DNA from: Amyloporia xantha
Lineage: Eukaryota > Basidiomycota > Agaricomycetes > Polyporales > Adustoporiaceae
Direction: 5' to 3'
Length of the DNA stretch: 64,000 nt
Assembly: GCA_036971615.1 (NCBI GenBank)
Contig: JAYKKR010000003.1
Location: 248,001-312,000, forward strand
Part shown: piece after piece, positions 8,926 to 19,337 of the stretch
Layout of the letters: the number at the start of each line of letters is the position of its first letter
Position numbering within the stretch: the stretch's first letter is position 1
Notes under the pieces: model-generated
What the model saw: the letters and a program-made list of their open reading frames with translations, nothing else
Database searches by the model: none
What the model was told of the DNA's origin: nothing
Made by a program: the position numbers and the translations under genes

Positions 8926-10875
8926 CTGCTGCCTGCGAGCAGCGTCAAAAGGTAAATTCTCTTTCTTTTACTGTATTTATATGCCACTAATCTGTACACT
9001 AGGAGCTCTCGTGCTGCTGCACGCCCGCTAGCTGGCCCCGCGGACACCCACTACCGACATCGCTGCGCCGCTCGCACGTCCCATCCCTGCTACTCGCAAG
9101 TCTTACCTCTACCGTGCCACTCGCATGTCCCACCTCCGCCCCGCCGCTCGTCTGCCCCCAGCGCACCGCTCGCACGCCCCCTCCTCACTACTCGTATGTC
9201 CCACTCCCACTACTCGCACGTCCCACCCCTGCCGCGCCGCTCGCATCTCCCACCCCCGCGCCGCTGCTTGTCTGCCCCCAGCGCGCTGAGTCTCGCATGC
9301 CTCCGCCGCGCCGCTCGCACATCCCACTCCGCCGTACGCATGCACGCACCGCCCTGCCAAATGCACGCTCACTCTGTCCTGCCGATCACACGCTTGCTCC
9401 ATCACGCTCGCCCCGCCCCGCTGTGTGCTCGCTCCACCCTGCTGTATTAGTTGCTTTAGCTAGTGAAATAAATATATATTTCATGAATATTTATGAATTT
9501 CTGTGAATTTATTGATACCGAAATGATCATATATACTCAAAAAATACATTTTTGCCATACAATAAATGATGCAGGGCCCTCGGAATACATGCCTACCAGA
9601 TATGGAAATGAGCCGTGATGCCGGGGAGCCCCACGGCGAAGGCTAGGAGGTCCCGGAGGGCCCGGCGAAGGCCCTGCAGATGATGCACCAGGGTGCAGGC
9701 AGATAGCCTGCTGGTGCATAACGGGTCTGGGGGCTTATCCGCTGTTTGGTGCACCAGGTATACATAAGTTGGTGCGGTGACGCGGGGGACAATAAATAGT
9801 CTCCCGGTGGTAACGGAAATCCTCCTCCGCAGGGGTACGGGCCCGCGAGGGACCTCCCTCCCGACGTCCTCCCCTTCCTCCCAGAGCATGAGCGGCGACA
9901 CGGATCAAGTGCTCTAGGTCTTCAAACGCCCGCGGATAGGGACGCATACGGTCCAAAGTGTCCGAGAACTGGCGGGCGATAAGTTCAAGCCGTTCCAAAG
10001 CTTCATCGGTACGTTCCTCGGTGATGCGGGGAGGGGTCCAGAAGGCCTCTTCCGTGTACAACGGGAGGGGAGGCGGGGTGCCAGCTTCGTCCCGCTGCGC
10101 GTTAGAACGGACCTCGTCGGGGCTCCAGGCAATCCCAGGATAAGGGACTGCACCGCGATGGCTCAGGGAGGAGCGGAAGATCGAGTCGATGTAGTGGACG
10201 AGTTCGCGGAGGGTGACGAAGGCAGTGAGCGGAGGGAGCATGAGGTTCCCTGCGGCAATTGCTTGGGCTCGAGCTTCATAAGCAAGACGTTGCGGGACGG
10301 GACGTGAGGGGAAGGAAAGAGAAGTAAAAGAGAAGGTGGACAAACCAGCAGCCAGCACACTCCGTGCGCCCAGGCAAGCCAAGCAGCCGGATCGGAAGGG
10401 CGGAATGAAGGCTGAACAACGCATTCAGCGCGAAGCACATTCACGAGGAGGAGATAGCGGCGGACGTGGAGGGAACCGATGGGGTCGGTGGGTTCGGCAG
10501 GCTCAGACATGGCGAATGAGACGAAGGGAGGGAAGAGCGCGCGGAAGGAGGATAAGTAAGGCAGGGGAAGAGTCGGAGGGGAGGCAGCAGGAGGGAGAGT
10601 GACGTGACAGCGCACGCGGGACGAGGTATATATGAGGAAGGGGGACGAGGCGGAAACTGCGTACTTAGGACTGCGACTGTGACTTGACTGGGATAGCACA
10701 CATAGAGCATCCCCCATATACCTACGAGTCTCTAGCTCAATCAATTCTTTTCTCTCTTGCTCATCCTCCATGCCAGATGCTGCGAACGTCTTCACTCCCC
10801 TTCCCCTTCGACTCTTTGATCTGTTCCTTCCAGGTGTGCTTATCGCACAGCGGGAGGAGCACCAAGCCTTACAAG

Positions 10876-10893
10876 TGGAGCCCACCGCGAGGG
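10876..10893 (+). other. candidate primer-binding site of gypsy-1
   Basis: TGGAGCCCACCGCGAGGG begins two bases after the 5' LTR end and starts with TGG, as expected for pairing to a tRNA 3' CCA end. The priming tRNA was not identified. Confidence 0.6.
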
Positions 10894-11910
10894 GGAATCT
10901 TATAGTTCGAAGACTTCGTTCGCGCACCATCGCCGTGCCGGACCGTACTCTACAGCAAGAACTTCTCTTAGCCCAGAACAGTCCTATCTCCCCCCGACTA
11001 GATCTCGACCTTCCTCACTTTCCCCTCCGACCGGCCGCGTTTGACGACTTGGACTCGGATAACCCTTTCGACGTCAGAATCCCTCCCTTCCGGTCACAAA
11101 GCAACACGCGCTCCGTATCCCTCGAACATCCTTCGCCTCCGCTCCATTCCCCAGTAAACCACGAGCCACCGGCGGAAGGAAGGAGTACCGAAGAAACTTC
11201 TACAATCTCATCAATCACTGAATCTTCCGTGACCCCATCAACCCGCTCATCTCCAGTTCCTCCCGAACGTCCACGCCGACGAATGATTTCGGCACCACCC
11301 TCAGTACAAGTCAAACGCAAGGTCGTCGAGCCTACCATCCTGTCAACATACGTAGATCCCGCGAGCGTACCACTCCCTCCATCACGAGCGAGCTCGCCCC
11401 GTCCCACACCTACCCAATTGACAAGTGCTACAGTACCCGCGCGTGCCATGCCTACTTCATCCATGCCCGTGCGAGGGGCGAAGACGGTGCCGACCTTCGA
11501 TGGGGAACCGCGCAATCTACTGTGATATTTCGAGGATCTAGAGGACCTGTGCGCGGCAGCAGGGATTACGACGGAAGAAGAGAAGATACGGTACGCGCTG
11601 AAGTACCTAACGGTGGAACAAGAGGAACTATGGAAGACGGCGGATGGAGCCGCTGGGCGGGTGTATCTGGTGTTTAAGCGAGGGGTGAAAGCCTTGTACC
11701 CGGGGGCGGATGGAGACAAGAGGTACACCGCGGCAGACCTCGATCACATAGCACAGTCAGCGTGAGACAAGGGGGTGCGGACAAGGGGGGAGGAGGCCGC
11801 ATATTGTCGAGAGTATTCCCCGGTCGCATCCTTCCTGATATCAAAGAGCAAGATAGCGGCGCGGCACAGGGACGAAGTGTACATTAGGCTGCGGTGCGAG
11901 ACGGTAACAA
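10878..11910 (+). pseudogene. gypsy-1 gag remnant with stop codons
   Basis: An open frame from the LTR junction encodes a Pro/Ser-rich N-terminus, then a capsid-like stretch (VPTFDGEPRNLL, YFEDLEDLCAAAG, EEEKIRYALKYL). TGA stops at 11,523-11,525 and 11,763-11,765 each sit where CGA (Arg) would preserve the frame, that is, C-to-T change at CpG. After the second stop the gag motif CREYSPVASFLISKSKI continues to about 11,900 and then changes abruptly to reverse-transcriptase thumb sequence. No zinc knuckle remains. Confidence 0.75.
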
Positions 11911-14147
11911 ATGTGCGAGGATTTTTGGGGACCTGCGGGCTGGTGCGGATGTTCGTAAAGGACTTCCGAAAAATGGCGCGCCCACTCAACGACCTGCTTC
12001 GGAAGGGAGCCAACTTCGTATGGGAGGAGGCGCAGGAGGACGCTATGCGGAAGCTGAAGGACGCAGTAATCAACTCGCCCGCGCTCGTCCCGATTGACTA
12101 CGGGTCCGAATGGGAGGTAATTCTGGCGGTGGATTCATCGTGGATTGGGGTGGGGTTCGTGACCTTACAGAAAGGGGAGGACGGGAAGAGAAGGCCAAAC
12201 CGGTTCGGGTCCATAACGTGGAACGAACACGAATCCCGATACTCGCAAGCCAAGCTGGAGCTGTTTGGGTTGTTCCGGGCACTGCGAGCGTGCCGGATCT
12301 ACATTATCGGAGTGAAGAAGCTGGTCGTCGAAGTCGACGCCAAATATATTAAGGGGATGCTAAATAACCCAGACATCCAACCAAACACCACTATCAACAG
12401 ATGGATCGCTGGGATCCTCCTATTCAACTTCAAGCTGGTACACGTGCCGGGGGAACGGCATGCGGGGGCGGATGGGCTTTCGCGGCGGGGAGCAGCAGAA
12501 GTAGACCCGGAAGAGGAAGATGACTTCAAAGAGTGGATTGACGAGGCCTACGCGTTCACCATGGAGGTCTTGAATACGCCGGGAGGGAAGAGGGATGAGG
12601 AGGGACTCATGGTGTGGTCGCTGGACGCGGGAGAGGGGGTAGAGATCCCAGAGGTCAGCAACGGAGGGGCGCGGGAGAGGGGGTAGAGATCCCAGAGGTC
12701 AGCAACGGAGGGGCGCGGGAGGAAAGGGTGCGGAAGGTAGACAAATTTCTACGAGACCCGAGGCGGCCGGAAGGAATGGACGAAAGGCAGTTCACCTCGT
12801 TTGTCCGTTACGCCAGCAAGTTCTTTGTCAAAGGGGGGAGGCTCTGGAAGAAAGATAAAGGAGGGAAGCACAAGGTGGTGGTGGAGAAAGGGAAGCGGTA
12901 CGGCCTGATGAAAGAGGCGCATGACTCCCTCGGGCACAAAGGGATCTTCATGGTGCGCGCCCGGCTCCTCGAACGATTCTGGTGGGTTAGTCTCGATCAC
13001 AATGTAAAATGGTATGTGGGGAGCTGCCATGAGTGTCAGCTCCGCAAGGCGCACAAGTACCACATCCCACCGACGGTACCTATGCCGGGGGGGCTGTTTT
13101 CGAAGGTGCACATGGACTCGATGCACATGCCAACAGCATACGGGTACACACATATCGTCCAAGCGCGTTGTTCCCTGTCGTCTTACCCAGAATGGCGGAT
13201 GCTGCGGAAGGAGACAGGAGTGACGATTGGAAACTTCATCTACGAGGAGCTGCTGTGTCGGTGGGGAGCGGTGGAGGAGATTGTTACGGATAACGGGACA
13301 CCGTTTGTCGCGGCGTTGGAACACCTGCGGGAACGGTACAAAATCAACCATATTCGAATCTCAGCGTACAACTCACAGGCGAACGGGATCGTGGAGCGGA
13401 GGCACCGGGACGTACGGGAAGCAGCGGTTAAGCTTTGCGGAGGGAACGAGAAGGGGTGGCCTAAGGTGATGCATGCTGTGTTTTGGGCGGAACGGGTGAC
13501 GATTCCAGAAATCGACGGGCACTTCGCCTTTCTTTATCGCGCACGGGATCGAACCAGTTTTCCCTTTCGACCTGGCGGAAGCTACTTACTTGGTGCCGCC
13601 CGACCGGAAGGAGATCAGTGATGTGGACCTACTTGAAATCCGGGGGCGCCAGCTGCTCAAACGGGCGGAGGATTTGCAGGACGTACGGCGGAGGGTGCTA
13701 GCGGCTCGATACGCATCGGTCAAGGATTTTGAGCGGCGGTTCGCACGGACGATCAAGGATTTTGTGTTCGTGGCGGGGGATCTGGTGCTGGTGCGGAACT
13801 CACAGATCGAGACGGAGCATAGCAGGAAGTCAAAACCCCGGTATTTCGGGCCTATGGTTGTCATACGGCGTACAAAAGGAGGAGCCTACATACTCGCGGA
13901 ACTAACAGGAGCGGTGTCGAGACTACGGTACGCGGCGTTCCGTGTGGTACCGTAGCGAAAGGAGGTTGCACTAGACGTGCGCAGGATCGTCGAAGAAGCG
14001 GAAGAAGCGCAAAAGGGGGTATTGGACAAAATGGAAGCGGGGGAGGAAGATGTGGGTCGGGAAAGCGAGCAAAAGAATTATGGGGAGGAAGCGGAAGGGG
14101 AGGGATCGAGCGGGGAGGAAGGATCTGACGATGGGGGGGAAGAGTAG
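11905..14147 (+). pseudogene. gypsy-1 pol remnant: RT thumb, RNase H, integrase
   Basis: Starts inside the RT connection (VRGFLGTCGLVRMFVKDF, LNDLLRKG). RNase H follows (VILAVDSSWIGVG, VVEVDAKYIKGML, HVPGERHAGADGLSRR). Next come an HHCC integrase zinc finger (H and H near 12,920-12,940; CHECQ near 13,025) and the catalytic D-D-E core (HMDSMHMP, VTDNGTPF, NGIVERRH), then a C-terminal region with [10 protein letters not shown] 35-bp repeat near 12,630-12,715 and a frame change near 13,590 disrupt it, and TAG interrupts at 13,953. Protease and the RT palm with its catalytic aspartates are absent, so the element cannot be autonomous. Confidence 0.85.
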
Positions 14148-14877
14148 GGAACAGAAGGAGGGTCGGGGGAAGGGAAGCGGGCTTCCAGGGCGAGGACGCG
14201 GCGGAGAAGGGACTGGATGACGGTGTTGTGGGTAGAGAGGGAGAAGGCGGCTCGATCGAACCCGTGGGCGACCTGGTCTTGGAGGATACGCAAGGCAGAC
14301 GAGGAATCGCGGGCACGTGCGTGGACCTCGGCACGAAGAAGAGATATGGACGTACCCAGCGCGGAAGAAAGGGCCGTGTCTTGGAGAGACAAACGGTGAT
14401 CTACTTCCGCGAGGATCTCAAGGGCCCGGGCAATGACATCAGAGCGCAGCGGGTCCATTTGCACTTGAAGGATCTGAGCGAGAGCGGGTTCGAGTTGGTT
14501 GAGGCACGCTTGGAGTTGGGCGTTTTGGAGTTCTAAGGCGGTTAGGCGGACGGGGACCGGCGGCGGATGCGGGAGGTAGCGCAGGCGGAAGGAGTCCACC
14601 ACAGCGCGGCGGGCAAGGACATCGATCCCGGGAGCGGGCTCCAACGGGGACGAAGGATCATAGTCCTCTGGGAGCGTGGAATGAAGGATGGCCTAGGCGG
14701 GAGTTCCGGGACAAGGAATGGGGGGGACGGAAGGGGAGCACGTACCTCAGCGGTGTCTACGGCGTGGACCCACGCGATGCACGCGGCTGGATCGGAGGGG
14801 ATGGGAGTGTCACAGAGCACTTGCAGGTACCTTTCGCGGGCCTCCTCAGGAGAAAACACCGGGGGCGTCGCGCTCAT
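14078..14877 (-). CDS. antisense gene AS2 of gypsy-1, coiled-coil protein
   Basis: The ATG at 14,877 begins MSATPPVFSPEEARERYLQVL, followed by PSDPAACIAWVHAVD. A 50-bp GT-AG intron near 14,693-14,746 leads to exon 2 with a long amphipathic helix (LTALELQNAQLQA, LNQLEPALAQILQ, RRVLALEARF) and a Ser/Pro tail ending at 14,078. About 230 residues. The RYL...DPxxW/C-x2-W-x2-xV stretch is shared with AS3 in the LTRs and, weakly, with AS1, so the three antisense genes look like duplicates of one ancestral frame. The 3' end overlaps the last codons of pol. Function unknown; a nucleocapsid-like or regulatory role would be a guess. Confidence 0.6.
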
Positions 14878-14892
14878 GGGACTGGGCACGAA

Positions 14893-15206
14893 GATAGAGG
14901 GGGGGCGAGGTGAAGAAACTCAGGGCAATCGGGTATGGGCGGCGGTAGTTATACCTAGGGGTGCAACACGCGCTTGCCGCGAGGCAGCTTCTACGCAGAA
15001 CGCGATGGGGCACGCGGCAGGGGCACCCGGGGCGGAAGGGGGCTGCGGGACGAGTAAACTGACATGCATTGATTTTAGCCGATCAACGGCGGGGGGGAGG
15101 CGCGTACATACAAGATCGACGGCATACAACGGCGGACGGACGACTACGTCAACTACGAGATAAAAGTACATTTCGTACACTACGCGAATCAAGGGGGAGG
15201 CCCGCG
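14893..15206. other. spacer between antisense genes AS1 and AS2
   Basis: GC-rich, with residual minus-strand frame (PSAPGAPAACPIAFC...). This could be a decayed exon, but I cannot connect it to either neighbour by splice sites. Confidence 0.35.
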
Positions 15207-16977
15207 CTACGTCTCGCGCCCTTTCCCTTTGGCTGCCCCGGTGAGGTCTAACATGTCCTCGTCGGGGGGGGGACAGCGGCGGCAGCGTAGGGGAGTCGAG
15301 CTCCGCGGCCAGGAGCTCAGCCATGGCGTCGTCGCTGTCGGGAGCCGGGTTAGGAGCGGGGCCGCTGAAAGACCCTTCGATGAAGTCGGGGGCGGGGCTG
15401 TCGGAGCGAACGGGGGCGGGCGTATGGTCGGGGTAGTCGGGAATTCCGAACTGCTCTGCGTACCCGAGGTCCCGCGCTCGATCGGCCATCTGAAAGAGGA
15501 AGTCGGTGGTCGCCGCTAATCGAGCGACGAGCCACATCTCGAGCTCAGTCTGCGGCTCGCATGGGGGTTCCGCGGCGACATCCAAGAGGTCGAGGTTGCG
15601 GGGGCGACGAATGAGGACGGGGGGAGACCGGAGGGGAAGGGGAGAGAAGGCCGGGAGGAGGCTGGAGGGTTCCCATGGGAAGGCATCCGGGTGCTCGGGC
15701 GTCATGGGTAGGAACAGAGGTTCCTCAGCGGGCCGAGGGGGTGCGGATGGCCTGGGCGAGGGCGTAGCGGGTGCAGGGGCAGGGGACGTGATGGGTGGAC
15801 GGATAGTGGTGGCGCGCGGACGGGGCGGGATGAGGACGACGGGACGGGCGCGGTTGGTGAGCGGGAATTCAGGAGGGTATGGCGGCTCGTCGTCGTCCTC
15901 GTCAGATTGCGGGCCGACGAACTCGATGTGCTCTGGGGAAGTGCGATGAAACGTACCTGCGGGAGGAAGCGCAGGGGAAGGACTTACGATTGGCGGGGGG
16001 ATCGTCGCGGATGGTGCACTTCGCCCGCGCGATCATGCACGACTCGCAAACATGGCGGCGAGTGCCGTCTCCCGCACAGCGATACCCCTTCTTGGTGCAG
16101 TACGCACACAGGGGGTGGTTGAGTATACGATGGGACCTCGCCGATCGCGGTTCGGGCGATCAGCGAGGCTCTTTTTGGCGTTGGCGGCGGTGGCGAGACG
16201 GGGGGGAACATTGATAGAGAGGCGGGGGGCCTTGGGAGGTTTCGGGGCGGCCGTTCTACCTTTCGTCTGCCGCTTGCTCCCACCCACGGTGCGCGGAGGC
16301 GGCGGGGACGGCGGGACAAGGTTGGACGAGGGATCTACTTTGTCCTCCCCCTCGTCTTCCTCCAACTCCACGGTCGACGGCGTTAGCGGCACGCTTCCGC
16401 CTGAAGAGGCGTTGCGACTTACTTCGTCCGTTTCTGACGGGGAGGTGTAGTGGGAGCCCGAGGCGGACGTATCGGCGTCGGTAGGAGGGAATGGAGCCGG
16501 GGGCCAGAGGTTGTGGAGGGTGCGGGCGTGGCAATTCCAGGTAAAATTTTGCGTGCCGGCGAGGAAGGTGGCGTTGTGGGCGGGGGAGAGGCGCTGCAAG
16601 AGGGTGTCGTAGTACCGATCCGCGACAGGAAATTCGTCGCGGTAGGCCATGAGGCGGCCGCGCGTGGTCGCGAGCCAGGTTTGTAGCTCCATAGCGGGGG
16701 CGCTGCGCGGCGTCGTTTCGTGGCTGGCCACCGCATGGGCCGCCGCTAGCGCCACCTAGCAGGGATGTTTACAGTTAGGAAGCGACGGCGCGCAGGGAAT
16801 CGCGAACGGGACACTCACCCAGGCCTGGCCCACCGAGTTCACCCATCGAAGCCACTCCTGGAGGTCCCGCGGGTCGTCGCCGAGCTCTGGTTCTGCGCCC
16901 CATAGCATGTCGAGTTGCTGTTCGATGGTGGGGATGGCGCGGCGGGCGGACGGGGGCGTAGTGAGGTCGACAGGCAT
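15207..16977 (-). CDS. antisense gene AS1 of gypsy-1, Zn2Cys6-type cluster protein
   Basis: The ATG at 16,977 begins MPVDLTTPPSARRAIPTIEQQ, then DDPRDLQEWLRWVNSVGQAW. An intron (about 16,756-16,820) is followed by exon 2 with MELQTWLATTRGRL, acidic and Lys/Arg/Pro-rich linkers, and near 16,010-16,125 a cluster with spacing C-x2-C-x6-C-x9-C-x2-C-x6-C (CAYC, YRC, CESC, AKC). That spacing fits the fungal Zn2Cys6 binuclear cluster used for DNA binding. A GTAAGT intron near 15,960-15,995 leads to a Pro-rich, then helical C-terminal part. One base appears to be missing just before the cluster (near 16,130), and a C7 run near 15,268 shifts the frame again, so this copy may be broken. It is transcribed, if at all, against the retroelement. 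Confidence 0.6.
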
Positions 16978-17278
16978 GGTGGTGGAGGGAGCGAGTGGAG
17001 GTGGGGAAGAGAGCTGGGGAGGAAGTGGGCAAAGTCGGAGGGAAGGAGGGGATGTTGGGAATGAGGACGCGGGTGCCGTGCTCCTCGTTTGGCGACCTCT
17101 GCGGGACGAGCGGGATGCGCGGCAAGGGCGCCTCGAGGTGGGCGCGTGCCCCAGCGCTATCGATCTTAACGCGATCGCGGCCCGATCGCGTGCATCTGCG
17201 ATGATCGGACGACCTGAAGGCTCGGGGATTTGCTCGGGGATTAGGACGGCGGACCGACCGAGGACGGTCGGAATTTAA

Positions 17279-17290
17279 GTGGGTAGGGGG
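17279..17290 (+). other. candidate polypurine tract of gypsy-1
   Basis: GTGGGTAGGGGG lies directly before the 3' LTR TGTAAGG, the expected plus-strand primer position. Confidence 0.6.
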
Positions 17291-18776
17291 TGTAAGGAAT
17301 GGGTACGCGCTACCCTATGAACGGACGGTAGGGCAGGACGAGACAGCGGAACGAAGGAGAGGTGATCACGCGGGACAAGGGAGCTCGGCGGAAGCAAGCA
17401 TCGCATTCAAATAGAACGACTACAAGACGGAGCATGGCATTCGAATGGAACGACTACAGGACTGAACGCTAATCTACGGTCGACAAGTCGATGGGAGCGT
17501 CGGGCCCTTCCCCGCCGACGTCAGAGAACGAGCGGTGGCGCGGGGGACGATAAATAGTCTCCCGGTGGTAACGGAAATCCTCCTCCGCAGGGGTACGGGC
17601 CCGCGAGGGACCTCCCTCCCGACGTCCTCCCCTCCCTCCCAGAGCATGAGCGGCAACATGGATCGAGTGCTCTAGGTCTTCGAACGCCCGCGGATAGGGA
17701 CGCATACGGTCCAAAGTGTCCGAGAACTGGCGGGCGATAAGTTCGAGCCATTCTAAAGCTTCATCGGTACATTCCTCGGCGACGCGGGGAGGGGTCCAGA
17801 AGGCCTCTTCCGTGTACAACGGGAGGGGAGGCGGAGTACCAGCTTCATCCCGGTGCGCATTGGAACGGACCTTGTCGGGGCTCCAGGCGATCCCAGGATA
17901 GGGGACTGCACCACGATGGCTCAGTGAAGAGCAGAAGATCGCGTTGATGTAGTGGACGAGTTCGTGGAGGGTGACGAAGGCAGTGAGCGGAGGGAGCGTG
18001 AGGTTCCCCGCGGCAATGGCTTGGGCTCGAGCCTCATAGGCAAGGCACTGTGGGACTGGATGTTAGGGAAGGGAACGAGGAGTAAAGGGGAGGTGGACGA
18101 ACCAACAGCCAGCGCACTCCGTGCGCCCAGGCAAGCCAAGCAGCCGGATCGGAAGGGCGTAATGAAGGCTCGACAATGTATTCAGCGCAAAGCACATCTA
18201 CAAGGAGGAGGTAGCGGTGGATGTGGAGGGAACCGATGGGGTCGGTAGGTTCTGCAGGCTTGGACATGGCGAACGAGACGAAGGGAAGGAAGAGCGTGGA
18301 AGGGGGAAAAGTAAGGCAGGGGAAGAGCCGGAGGGGAGGCAGCGGGAGGGAGGGTGACGTGGCGGTGCACGCGGGACAAGGTATATATGAGGAAGGGGAA
18401 CGAGGCGGAAGGCGCATCTACCATCTGGTATGAGCTGCGACTGGGATTTCGACTTTCACGCGACCGGGTTTTCTGCTCAGCGGAGCAACACTGCGTTTCA
18501 CTTCTACGAGAGGGCAAGCAAGCAGCTTGGCTCATTTTTACTGCAAACCGGGATATCTACTGCATAGTTAGGACCACGACTGCGACTTGACTGGGATAGC
18601 ACACTTAGAACATCCCCCATATACCTACGGGTCTCTAGCTCAATCAATTCTTTTCTCTCTTGCTCATCCTCCGTGCCAGACGCTGTGAACGTCCTCACTC
18701 CCCTTCCCCTTTGACTCTTTGAACTGTTCCTTCCAGGTGTGCTTATTGCACAGCGGGAGAAGCACCAAGCCTTACA
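17291..18776 (+). repeat. 3' LTR of gypsy-1
   Basis: TGTAAGGAATGGGTA at the start and GCCTTACA at the end pair with the 5' LTR. It carries the uninterrupted antisense gene AS3 and shows the pre-insertion state of the C1 target near 17,532. A segment at about 18,410-18,590 (CGCGACCGGGTTTTCTGC...) is absent from the 5' LTR. Confidence 0.85.
17469..18267 (-). CDS. antisense gene AS3 within the gypsy-1 3' LTR
   Basis: The ATG at 18,267 starts MSKPAEPTDPIGS. Exon 1 carries HRYLLLVDVLCAEY and SDPAAWLAWAHGV. An intron of about 60 bp near 18,060-18,120 leads to a helical exon with EALEWLELIARQFSDTLDRM and ends DLSTVD at 17,469. The reading frame is kept in both LTR copies although the LTRs differ by many substitutions, and several differences are conservative at the protein level. 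It shares RYL and DPxxW-x2-W motifs with AS2 (14,078-14,877). Unknown function. Its location makes it duplicated by every retrotransposition cycle. Confidence 0.6.
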
Positions 18777-19337
18777 ACGCATAGACACTGCATGCTCCAC
18801 CTGGCCAACCCATCGGGCTTGACACGCTACAGGGCACCTATCTAGTTTGAACGAGCCACTCTCCCAATCGATATCAGGATTGTGCCCGCGAAGCCAATCG
18901 GGCCCGACGATAACATCCTCAGGCCCAATATCCGTTACCGTAAATACCATCTTCTCGTTATGGTCTCCTATTTGCATCTGTGGCACCGCTACTTCCGTGA
19001 TGCTTCCGTCTTTATTGAGCGATCCATCGATATTATATAATGGAATGGGGCGCCCCAACTTCCGTGTTCGTACGTTGTTTTCCTTAATGAATCGTTTGTG
19101 AATGAACTTCGTGGTGGCACCGCTGTCCACCATGGCAATTACGTCCTTCTGCCGTCTTTCGCCGATTATTCGTACTGGAATATGAAAGTGTTGCGAACCG
19201 TGATCTATTTCATATACATTTGCAGATTGTAGTACAGAAAATTGATTAGGAGAGGGCCCAGCGCGCGCGGCAGCAAGCATGGACTGAATTAAAAATGCTC
19301 CTCCTTCATTGCGCAATACTGCCCCAGCTCCTCCCAC
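18777..19337 (-). pseudogene. gypsy-2 pol start: retroviral-type aspartic protease, truncated
   Basis: The frame overlaps the end of gag, as in a -1 type gag-pol arrangement. It carries the protease active site VIAMVDSGATTKFI and, later, DVIVGPDWLRGHNPDIDW, the typical flap-proximal and ILG-like region of Ty3/Gypsy proteases. The frame then runs into the gypsy-1 LTR at 18,776, so all downstream enzymes are lost. Confidence 0.8.

Larger units (their letters stand above)
6781..9774. mobile_element. non-autonomous transposon C1
   Basis: Left end CAGCTGCTTATGTA, right end (reverse complement) CACCAACTTATGTA, 7-bp duplication CGGTGAC at 6,774-6,780 and 9,775-9,781. The intact gypsy-1 3' LTR (about 17,532) shows the empty site. 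The subterminal 160 bp are inverted repeats with ATGCACCA and GCCGGACCCTCCGGGGC-like stretches. The interior is a GC-rich array rich in GAGCG/CGAGC words. A central stretch near 8,100-8,300 shares a short acidic frame with C2 (DVVDVEDxVEETT...MPDLDMWL). No transposase is seen. Same family as 55,261-58,705 and 51,178-53,411. Confidence 0.85.
6710..10510 (-). pseudogene. antisense LTR gene of gypsy-1 (AS3), copy split by C1
   Basis: The minus-strand gene starts at the ATG at 10,510 (MSEPAEPTDP...). It has an N-terminal stretch RRYLLLVNVL, then SDPAAWLAWAHGV, an intron near 10,300-10,360, then a helical second exon (YEARAQAIAAGNL..., LERLELIARQFSDTLDRM). Transposon C1 interrupts it at 9,774; the last codons (SFSDVG...DLSTVD) lie at 6,710-6,775. 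The copy in the 3' LTR (17,469-18,267) is uninterrupted. Function unknown; see that entry. Confidence 0.65.
6566..10873 (+). repeat. 5' LTR of gypsy-1, interrupted by transposon C1
   Basis: Starts TGTAAGGAATGGGTA and ends GCCTTACA. Without C1 and its 7-bp duplication it is about 1.3 kb. It is collinear with 17,291-18,776, which has about 130 extra bases near 18,410-18,590. GTATATATGAGGAAG near 10,625 is a TATA-like candidate. The two LTRs differ at many positions, so the insertion is not recent. Confidence 0.85.
6566..18776 (+). mobile_element. Ty3/Gypsy LTR retrotransposon gypsy-1, decayed, with antisense genes
   Basis: Two LTRs with matching TGTAAGG...CCTTACA ends bracket a primer-binding site, gag remnants, RT-thumb/RNase H/integrase and a polypurine tract, in the order typical of Ty3/Gypsy. 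About 3.1 kb between pol and the 3' LTR carries two antisense genes, and each LTR holds a third. The 5' LTR is interrupted by transposon C1. The 5-bp flanks (CGCGG and ACGCA) do not match; the left flank is element B-prime and the right flank is gypsy-2 pol, so the ends were joined by recombination or the element is chimeric. Confidence 0.9.
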
